Source of the DNA: Paenibacillus sp. A3
Lineage (GTDB): Bacteria > Bacillota > Bacilli > Paenibacillales > NBRC-103111
Assembly: GCF_001399685.1 (NCBI RefSeq)
Contig: NZ_JTHN01000006.1
Span: forward strand, 1-64,000
DNA length: 64,000 bases
Direction: 5' to 3'
Below, in pieces: positions 58,499-64,000 of the stretch. Every line of letters starts with the position of its first letter. Within the stretch, counting starts at the first letter, position 1. The notes beneath the pieces were generated by a model. The model saw nothing but the letters and a program-made list of their open reading frames with translations. It was not told where the DNA came from and made no database searches. A program made the translations under genes and the position numbers.

Positions 58499-58984
58499 AT
58501 GATAAGGCAATGTCGCGCTGCCGCTGCATGGATGGCCATATGGCTGGTCCTGCTGACCGCTTTAGCCGGATGCGGAGCTGGACAAGGGGGGACGGCGGAG
58601 AACCGCTGCCGAAGGAAAAGCAAGAGAATGCCAAGCCGAATGCGGAGCAAGCGGACAAGGCTACTGCTGGCGGCAAAGGCGCAAAGGAGCAAGCGGGCAA
58701 GACCCGGAAGGTGAAGGATCACTTCGGCGAAGTGGAGATTCCGGTGAAGCCGCAGCGGGTAGCGGCTCTTTACTTGGAGGACTATGTGACGGCGTTAGGC
58801 GTGAAGCCGGTCGTACAATGGTATCATCCGAATTGGGGCAAGCAGCCGGGACGATCCGGTATGGCTGGCGCTTCCGGCGGTACGTAACCGGTGCGTGTAC
58901 GAGGTCGATTTTTTCACTTGGATGAACTACGGCGTCATCTCTCACGGCAGGAAGATTGACGATGTGCTGCGGGTGCTTGCCTAA
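58499..58984 (+). pseudogene. Iron-siderophore ABC transporter substrate-binding protein, deleted and frameshifted
   Basis: Starts at ATG 58499 with a lipoprotein signal (WMAIWLVLLTALAGC). After about residue 34 the frame changes to one reading KTRKVKDHFGEVEIPVKPQR, VAALYLEDYVTALGVKP, the N-lobe start of FecB/FhuD-type binding proteins. At about 58846-58860 this jumps, in yet another frame, to the C-terminal end DPVWLALPAVRNRCVYEVDF, FTWMNYGVISHGRKIDDVLR. About 200 residues of the middle are missing. The gene is clearly dead: at least one frameshift plus an internal deletion. Confidence 0.75.
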
Positions 58985-59020
58985 AATAACTTAAACTAAA
59001 ACGGGAAGCGGGGAACTTCC

Positions 59021-59677
59021 ATGCGCGACGGCCGCAAATGTAAAGGCATTATTTTCGATATGGACAATACGCTGCTGCAATCCCGCATCGATTTTGCGGC
59101 GATGAAGGAAGACATTTTCCAGCACTTGATCGGGCACGGCATGTTGACGGAGCGGTTCCCGCTCCATGAGCACACGACATCCACCATGCTCGAACAGGCC
59201 AAGCAAGCGGGTATGGACGACACCTTATACCTCTCCTGTATGAACCTTGCGGAAAAGCATGAAGTGCGCGGGATGGAAGGCGCGGGGCTGGAAAAAGGCG
59301 TGCCGGAGCTGATCGAATCGTTGCACGGCCAGTTCGTATTGGTCGTGGTCACGAACAACTCGCTTTCCGCCGCCTTGAAGGCGCTCGAAGTGACGAGAAT
59401 CAAGTCCTATTTCGACGCGATTATAGGAAGAGAGCAGATGGAGGCGTTGAAGCCGTCCCCTTCCGGATTTACCTATGTTTTGAATCAATTCCGCAACATT
59501 GCGGCAGACGAATGGATATCGGTGGGTGATTCCTGGATCGACGGCAAAGCGTCCGCCGGGGCCGGCATTCCGTTTATCAGCTACAGGACGAGCATGGAAG
59601 CGATGATGGATAAAGGGGTTAGGCCGATCGCGAGAATCGAGCATATTTCGGAGGTTCGGAATTGGATATACGGATGA
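59021..59677 (+). CDS. HAD-superfamily hydrolase
   Basis: Phosphatase-type haloacid dehalogenase: motif I FDMDNTLL near the start, motif II VVTNNS, motif III lysine in ALKPSPSGF and motif IV SVGDSWIDGKASAGAG. The alpha-helical cap lies between motifs I and II, as in phosphoglycolate phosphatases. 218 residues. ATG 59021 follows GGGGAA. It overlaps the GNAT gene by 16 bases. Confidence 0.9.
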   Translation: MRDGRKCKGIIFDMDNTLLQSRIDFAAMKEDIFQHLIGHGMLTERFPLHEHTTSTMLEQAKQAGMDDTLYLSCMNLAEKHEVRGMEGAGLEKGVPELIESLHGQFVLVVVTNNSLSAALKALEVTRIKSYFDAIIGREQMEALKPSPSGFTYVLNQFRNIAADEWISVGDSWIDGKASAGAGIPFISYRTSMEAMMDKGVRPIARIEHISEVRNWIYG

Positions 59678-60141
59678 ATATTAGGCTGACCTTGACGGAA
59701 GTGACCGAAGAGACGCAGGAGCAGGCAAGACGGATCGTTTGCGCGGGGCTGGAGGAAAGGTTCGGGGAATTGGACCCGTCCTACAACAAGGACCTGGACG
59801 ATATCGTGAGTTGGTATGCCGGTCAGGGACATCTCTTCTTGACGGGTGCACTGGAAGGGCAAATGGTCTGTACGGGAGCGCTTATCCGGGAGGGGCGCGA
59901 CGTCGGAAGAATCGCCAGAATGTCCGTGTGGAAGCCGTACCGGAGAAGAGGCATCGCGCGCTGCATGCTGCAGGAGCTGGAGCGGAGGGCGAGGCAGAAG
60001 GGCTATGCGAAGCTCGTGCTGGAAACGACGGCGGCTTGGCTCGACGCCGTTCAATTTTATAAAGCCAACGGCTACGTGGAAGTTCAAAGAGACGAAGAGG
60101 AAGTGCACCTGGAAAAAGTTTTATCGCATCATGCGCGCTGA
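59662..60141 (+). CDS. GNAT-family N-acetyltransferase
   Basis: Acetyl-CoA-dependent acetyltransferase: IARMSVWKPYRRRGIARCMLQELERRARQKGY contains the acetyl-CoA-binding R/QxxGxG/A pattern (RRRGIA), followed by LETTAAWLDAVQFYKANGYVEV. TTG 59662 has GGAGG seven bases upstream and overlaps the HAD gene; ATG 59674, which overlaps the HAD stop, is the alternative. Substrate unknown. Confidence 0.87.
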   Translation: MDIRMNIRLTLTEVTEETQEQARRIVCAGLEERFGELDPSYNKDLDDIVSWYAGQGHLFLTGALEGQMVCTGALIREGRDVGRIARMSVWKPYRRRGIARCMLQELERRARQKGYAKLVLETTAAWLDAVQFYKANGYVEVQRDEEEVHLEKVLSHHAR

Positions 60142-60180
60142 CGATAGTTTCTTCCTATGCAAACGATAGAAAAATCGCAA

Positions 60181-60231
60181 TTGATACTGCCAGCGGCAGT
60201 TTCTATACTAAATATGTAGCAATGCTACATA
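60181..60231 (+). promoter_or_regulatory. Promoter with two palindromes, upstream of the thioredoxin-like gene
   Basis: -35 TTGATA (60181-60186) and -10 TATACT (60204-60209) with a 17-base spacer. The spacer is almost filled by ACTGCC-AGC-GGCAGT (60186-60200), and TATGTAGC-AAT-GCTACATA (60213-60231) covers the expected start of transcription. Either or both may be the operator of the MarR protein encoded next. Confidence 0.65.
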
Positions 60232-60252
60232 AAAAAAGAGGAGCTGATTGAA

Positions 60253-60492
60253 ATGGCAAAAGCGGTATTTTATCATGCAGGTTGCAAGGTTTGTGTAAAT
60301 GCGGAGCAGATGGTGCTGGACTATCTCGACCCATCCAAGGCGGCTGTCGAGATCGTACATCTGGGCGAGAAGAGGGACCGCATTGCGGAAGCGGAAGGAG
60401 CGGGCATCCAGTCGGTACCGGCGCTGGTGATTGACGGGAACGTGTTCCACATTAACTTCGGCGCGAGTCTTGAAGACGTGAAAAAAGGATGA
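60253..60492 (+). CDS. Small thioredoxin/glutaredoxin-like protein
   Basis: 79 residues with the redox motif GCKVC at residues 10-14, a cis-proline loop (SVPALVIDG) and the short thioredoxin-fold pattern. The N-terminal cysteine pair has two residues between (CKVC). ATG 60253 follows GAGGAG. The gene lies under a palindrome-rich promoter and is followed by a terminator, then a MarR gene with four cysteines. A redox partner of that regulator is an inference. Confidence 0.75.
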   Translation: MAKAVFYHAGCKVCVNAEQMVLDYLDPSKAAVEIVHLGEKRDRIAEAEGAGIQSVPALVIDGNVFHINFGASLEDVKKG

Positions 60493-60496
60493 ATTA

Positions 60497-60533
60497 AAAG
60501 TGCGGGGTGCGGAATAGGCGTCCCGCACTTTTT
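60497..60533 (+). terminator. Rho-independent terminator of the thioredoxin-like gene
   Basis: AAAGTGCGGG pairs with CCCGCACTTT around a 17-base loop and is followed by TTT. Strong stem. Confidence 0.8.
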
Positions 60534-60608
60534 GCGTAAGCTTTATATTCGCGGGACGAGCGGTTACAATGGAGGATAAGGCTAGAAAGGAATGGAAGGA
60601 AGAATCCA

Positions 60609-61226
60609 ATGCGCTACGATCCTCAACATCGGAAGGAGAATCGGGCTGCCCGAGTCAGCATGGCGCTTTTTCGAATGGCCCAGGCGGTCAAGAAAATCGG
60701 CCAGATGGAGAGCGATGATACCGGACTGTCTCCCGTGCAAATCCAGTCGTTATTGTTTACGGCGCATACGCGCGGCGATGTGGCATCGATCGGAAGCCTT
60801 GCCGATCATCTCGGAACCACCCACGTGACGGCAGTCAAAATCGTCAACGGCCTGGTGACCAAGGGGTTGATCGCCAAGTACGCGAAGCCCGAGGATCGCC
60901 GGATCACGCTGCTTCAATTGACTTCGCAAGGACAAGAAGCCGTATCCAAGCTTGACCGATGGGGGGAGGCCTTGGAGGAAACCGTCCAAAGCTTGCCGGA
61001 GGAAGCGCTGGCTTCATTGGAAACGGGACTCGGAGCGGTTCTATCCGCGCTTCAACGCGGCGGCCACCTTGTCGTGGCGGAGCCCTGCCTGGGCTGTGTT
61101 CATTTCAGACCGAACACGGGGCGGGACGAGACGCCGCACTACTGCAATTTGATCCGTAAATATTTGACCCACGAAGCTACGCTCAAACAATGTCCGGAGC
61201 ACAAGCCCTCGTTCTCTGCACCGTAG
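60609..61226 (+). CDS. MarR-family regulator with cysteine-rich C terminus
   Basis: Residues 10-115 form the MarR winged-helix core (VQIQSLLFTAHTRGDVASIG, LADHLGTTHVTAVKIVNGLVTKGLIAKYAKPEDRRITLLQLT). The last 50 residues add C160 and C163 (CLGC), C179 (HYCN) and C195 (QCPEH), a layout able to bind a metal or iron-sulfur cluster. This extension is not part of usual MarR proteins. 205 residues; ATG 60609 follows GGAAGGAAG. Probably senses redox state or metal and may act at the palindromes before the thioredoxin-like gene. Confidence 0.82.
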   Translation: MRYDPQHRKENRAARVSMALFRMAQAVKKIGQMESDDTGLSPVQIQSLLFTAHTRGDVASIGSLADHLGTTHVTAVKIVNGLVTKGLIAKYAKPEDRRITLLQLTSQGQEAVSKLDRWGEALEETVQSLPEEALASLETGLGAVLSALQRGGHLVVAEPCLGCVHFRPNTGRDETPHYCNLIRKYLTHEATLKQCPEHKPSFSAP

Positions 61227-61279
61227 CGGACGGTCGGCGGCTGCCCGGTATGAAGCAACAGTGAACGGAGGAAAGAAGC

Positions 61280-61894
61280 ATGCATCCTGTTTTGGCTGAA
61301 CGTACGAAACCGTTTCCCTGGACGAATCGGCTTCGGGACGATATCCGGGGCTTTCTAAGCTCGAACGGATGCGAGAAGACGGCGGAGCACTGTATGGACG
61401 TCGGGACGGAGGCGCGGCGTATCGCGCTGCGGTTCGGAGCCGATCCCGAGGCGGCGGAAACGGCCGGTTGGCTGCACGACATCAGCGCGGTCATCCCGAA
61501 CGGGGATCGAATTGCGGTGTCGCGGGAGCTTGGCATTGAGGTGCTGCCGGAAGAAGAAGCGTTCCCGATGATCATTCATCAGAAGCTGTCGGTGGTCATG
61601 GCGGAGCAGCTATTTGGCGTAACCGATGCGGCGATTCTGGATGCGGTCGGCTGCCACACGACATTGCGGGCGGGCTCCACCTTGCTCGATCAAGTGCTGT
61701 TCGTAGCGGATAAAGTCGCATGGGATCAGCCCGGTACACCGCCGTATATCCGCGAGCTGCAGGAGCAGTTGAACCGCTCGCTTATTCATGGGGCGTTCGC
61801 TTACATCAATTACCTGTGGGAGCGAAAGCATACCTTGAAGGTCGTGCATCCGTGGCTGAAGGAAGCCTACGCAGAGCTTCGGCACCGGGTATAG
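61280..61894 (+). CDS. HD-domain phosphohydrolase, YqeK-like
   Basis: Metal-dependent phosphohydrolase: H37 (EHCMDVG), H66 and D67 (GWLHDIS), H100 (IIHQKLS), H126 (GCHTT) and D144 (FVADKVAW) form the HD set of the YqeK/bis(5'-nucleosyl)-tetraphosphatase (symmetrical) class. YqeK itself is encoded beside nadD and rsfS, but here it stands alone, and it is slightly longer with a 27-residue head. 204 residues; ATG 61280 after GGAGG. Substrate (diadenosine tetraphosphate or other) is inference. Confidence 0.83.
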   Translation: MHPVLAERTKPFPWTNRLRDDIRGFLSSNGCEKTAEHCMDVGTEARRIALRFGADPEAAETAGWLHDISAVIPNGDRIAVSRELGIEVLPEEEAFPMIIHQKLSVVMAEQLFGVTDAAILDAVGCHTTLRAGSTLLDQVLFVADKVAWDQPGTPPYIRELQEQLNRSLIHGAFAYINYLWERKHTLKVVHPWLKEAYAELRHRV

Positions 61895-61998
61895 AAACGC
61901 AGCGATTTGACGGTGAAGCATGACTGGGACATAATACGAAATAAGGATTTTGAAAAATGCAATACATTACTTTATACACTATAAGGAGTTCGGGCGGA

Positions 61999-62598
61999 AT
62001 GGCGCGAAACAAAAGAGCCAAAGGGCAAGAAAGCCGGGCGAGATTGCTGGCTGCGGCGGCGGAGCAGTTTGCCGGACTCGGCTTTTACGAGACGAAGATC
62101 AGCTCGATTGTCGCTCAGGCCGGGCTGACCCAGCCGTCGTTTTACCTTTATTTTGAAAGCAAAGAAGCGGTGTTCGAGGAGCTGGTCGGACATTTCCGGT
62201 CCCGGTTGCAGGAGCTGGTCACGTCGAGCCGCCTGGAATCGGGGCTGCTGCCGGGCGAAGTGAACGCTCGGGTACGCGGCGTGCTGGAGACGCTTTTTCG
62301 TTTTTTTACGGAAGACCCGCACTTGACGCGCATCGGATTGTTTCAGGCCCCGCAGGCCGGAAGCATTAAAGCGGAGCTGGCCGCTCTGATTCGCGACAAC
62401 CTGCTCGAAGAGCAGCGGTCCGGCTACTTTCGTTCGACCCTCGATATGGACGTCGTAGCGCAATGCTTCGTAGGTACGATTGAGCGCTTGACCTTTGCAT
62501 ATTTGTCGGAAGGCTCGGGAAGACCGGAGCAGTTGGCCGCTCAAGTGATCGAGCTGTTCATGCGCGGCATGCTGCCCGAAGAGGAAAATGGAAGGTGA
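61999..62598 (+). CDS. TetR-family transcription regulator
   Basis: Helix-turn-helix RLLAAAAEQFAGLGFYETKISSIVAQAGLTQPSFYLYFESKEAVFEELV at the N terminus, then a helical ligand domain. 199 residues from ATG 61999, with AAGGAG ten bases upstream; the longer frame begins without a site. It lies directly upstream of the DUF1361 gene, overlapping or nearly touching it, and may control it. Confidence 0.88.
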   Translation: MARNKRAKGQESRARLLAAAAEQFAGLGFYETKISSIVAQAGLTQPSFYLYFESKEAVFEELVGHFRSRLQELVTSSRLESGLLPGEVNARVRGVLETLFRFFTEDPHLTRIGLFQAPQAGSIKAELAALIRDNLLEEQRSGYFRSTLDMDVVAQCFVGTIERLTFAYLSEGSGRPEQLAAQVIELFMRGMLPEEENGR

Positions 62599-62609
62599 AG
62601 GAGGGCCGG

Positions 62610-63317
62610 ATGAAAAAACTGCATTCTGGAAAGTTTGTTCTCTCCATGGGACAGTTGTCTCTGATCTGCACTGCGCTTTACTATGTGTTCCGCAATAAGA
62701 CGTATTTCGATTTCCTCTTGTGGAATTTGTTCCTGGCCTGGATTCCGCTGCTGCTTGCCGTCGCCGTGGCGGAGCTTGGAAAGCGGCTTGCTCCCGGATG
62801 GGTCCGTTCCGCCGTCGCGGCTGTGCTGGGAGCGGCTTGGCTTCTGTTTTTTCCGAATGCGCCCTATATCGTTACGGATCTTATTCATCTCACGCTTCAG
62901 AAAGCTTGGTATGTCGAGGCCGGCCGGTGGACGTTCCGCTACTGGTATGATTTGCTGACGATGCTGCTGATCTCATGGAACGGGTTTTTGCTTGGCTTCG
63001 GCTCAACCTATTTGGTTCAGTATCAGGTCATGAGAAGGTTCGGGAGCGCTGCTTCGTGGCTGTTCGTGGTTGCACTGTCCATGCTGGGGGGCTACGGGAT
63101 CTTGCTCGGACGCGAATACCGGCTGAACAGCTGGGATGCGCTGACCGACGCGAAGGCGCTCTTGAGTCTCCTCGGGGAAAGCTTGAACGGGCAATCCGTG
63201 CTGTTCTGCTTGCTGTTCGGCGCGGTTATTCTGATCGTTCACGGCACGTTCTATTTTGTCATGAATGGCGGCTGGCATACGGAAGACCGCGACTACCCTT
63301 CGACCTACCGCTTATGA
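62610..63317 (+). CDS. DUF1361 membrane protein
   Basis: 235 residues with about six to seven transmembrane segments. LWNLFLAWIPLLLAV, FFPNAPYIVTDLIHL and YWYDLLTMLLISWNGFLLGFGS are the DUF1361 family pattern. No known function. ATG 62610 has AAGGAGG five bases upstream. It follows the TetR gene by 11 bases, so one transcript is likely, and ends at a terminator. Confidence 0.85.
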   Translation: MKKLHSGKFVLSMGQLSLICTALYYVFRNKTYFDFLLWNLFLAWIPLLLAVAVAELGKRLAPGWVRSAVAAVLGAAWLLFFPNAPYIVTDLIHLTLQKAWYVEAGRWTFRYWYDLLTMLLISWNGFLLGFGSTYLVQYQVMRRFGSAASWLFVVALSMLGGYGILLGREYRLNSWDALTDAKALLSLLGESLNGQSVLFCLLFGAVILIVHGTFYFVMNGGWHTEDRDYPSTYRL

Positions 63318-63318
63318 T

Positions 63319-63348
63319 ACCGGCTTGCTGCGGCAAGGCGGTTTTTTT
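63319..63348 (+). terminator. Rho-independent terminator of the TetR-DUF1361 pair
   Basis: ACCG-G-CTTGC pairs with GCAAG-G-CGGT around TGCG or so and is followed by a run of seven T. Confidence 0.75.
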
Positions 63349-63405
63349 GCATGCGTGGCGAAGAAGCCGGACGAGGGCGCCCGGCCTTGGCTCGCGGGTA
63401 GAAAA

Positions 63406-64000
63406 TTAGGCCAATGGGCTTGCCGGCTGCCCGGCCGTCTCTTCAAGCGGCACATCCCACTCCAGCCGGTTCCACAGGCTGTCGGCATTCAGGAGCAGGC
63501 TGCGGACATAGCCCGTCATTTTCTGCGCGCTTGCCGCCGTAGGCTGCGCCCACCAAAATTGCCTTCCGGCCAAATAGGCGGTTCCGTATTCGCGCCAGCC
63601 GGAATACGATTGCTGAGCAGCGGCAATGATCGGTTTCACAAGCTCCAGCGATTGCTCCTGCGAGATGTAGCCCATGACAGCGCCTTTTCGGCTCAAATAC
63701 GCATATCTGCCCAAGTCCCAAGCCGCGATCCCCGCAGCCGGGAGCCGGTTCATATAAGCTTTTACAATTTGATGCTTTCGGTACCCTTCCGTCGTTTTCG
63801 GGATCGATTCGATATATTTCGTTTGTTCGGCTTCAGACAATGCGGACAGAAAGGACCGGATCTGATTGAACGACTCGCGATGCCCCTCTTCGGCCAGCCA
63901 CTCAAGATTTCTCATTAAATCTTCCGCGCTCTCGATCCCCCAATCCCGTTTAAAAGACTGCTTATGCATTTCGATATTTTTTGCGGACTCCCATTCGTCG
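63406..64000 (-). CDS. DUF1266 domain protein (5' end outside window)
   Basis: The frame runs off the window end, reading DEWESAKNIEMHKQSFKRDWG at the edge. DWGIESAEDLMRNLEWLAEEGHRESFNQI and AWDLGRYAYLSRKGAVMGYISQEQSLEL are the DUF1266 pattern (YbeR/YbeU-like relatives); WREYGTAYLAGRQFWW follows. At least 198 residues remain. Stop at 63406. Role unknown; in some genomes the domain is found near toxin-immunity loci, but nothing here shows that. Confidence 0.75.
   Translation of the reverse strand, partial: DEWESAKNIEMHKQSFKRDWGIESAEDLMRNLEWLAEEGHRESFNQIRSFLSALSEAEQTKYIESIPKTTEGYRKHQIVKAYMNRLPAAGIAAWDLGRYAYLSRKGAVMGYISQEQSLELVKPIIAAAQQSYSGWREYGTAYLAGRQFWWAQPTAASAQKMTGYVRSLLLNADSLWNRLEWDVPLEETAGQPASPLA

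Noticed and set aside
1-64000. tRNA, rRNA, riboswitch, CRISPR array or insertion-sequence transposase
   Set aside because: None was found by reading. Short direct repeats seen in the NRPS are module homology, not CRISPR, and no transposase-like protein is encoded.

Overview
The window reads as the chromosome of a Paenibacillus-like member of the Bacillota. Three things point there: a lipopeptide synthetase with fusaricidin-type module order, a qoxABCD-type aa3 quinol oxidase with linked ctaA/ctaB haem genes, and many strong GGAGG ribosome binding sites with frequent TTG and GTG starts. Base composition is GC-moderate in the housekeeping parts. It is clearly AT-richer at about 17.4-18.7 kb, 34-37 kb and 42-50 kb, which are accessory-looking segments.

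Layout. 1-17058: the 3' two thirds of a giant NRPS gene, ending in a thioesterase and a terminator. Its modules (E | C-A-T | C-A-T-E | C-A-T-E | C-A-T-TE) and adenylation pockets match modules 2-6 of fusaricidin synthetase FusA. 17.1-18.7 kb: a palindromic intergenic repeat, decayed or hypothetical small genes and a Nudix hydrolase. 18.8-23.3 kb: a phosphoglycerate-mutase-like phosphatase and an atypical DapA-family gene, divergent from an Orn/Lys/Arg decarboxylase-nitrilase pair, closed by a second copy of the palindromic repeat. 23.4-32.3 kb: the respiratory block ctaA, qoxABCD, ctaB, a lipoprotein cytochrome c, a SCO protein, a ResA-like thioredoxin and a malic enzyme. 32.4-33.9 kb: a MocR-type regulator on the opposite strand.

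34-39.8 kb is accessory: a frameshifted Hcp/injection-tube-like gene, a small membrane protein, a secreted copper-amine-oxidase-N/ankyrin protein, orphan small ORFs, an MFS exporter, an orphan EF-Tu-like domain preceded by an eight-codon minigene, and a DMP19-family protein. 39.8-42.0 kb holds a MerR-methyltransferase fusion translationally coupled to a Nudix-DUF4406 fusion, behind a 19-bp-spacer promoter. 42-49 kb mixes a macrodomain protein, a pentapeptide-repeat protein, a truncated methyltransferase, a putative secreted effector with small candidate partner proteins, an isochorismatase-like hydrolase and a RidA protein. 49.2-57.2 kb holds ABM/LysR, HelD, MOSC plus a second haem O synthase, a LysE exporter, and PadR with a BAAT-type hydrolase.

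57.2-59.0 kb is a graveyard of gene remnants around one intact DUF3238-like gene. 59.0-64.0 kb: HAD and GNAT genes, a redox-looking pair (small thioredoxin-like protein, then a MarR protein with four C-terminal cysteines), an HD phosphohydrolase, TetR plus DUF1361, and a DUF1266 gene cut by the window end. No tRNA, rRNA, CRISPR array or insertion-sequence transposase was seen.
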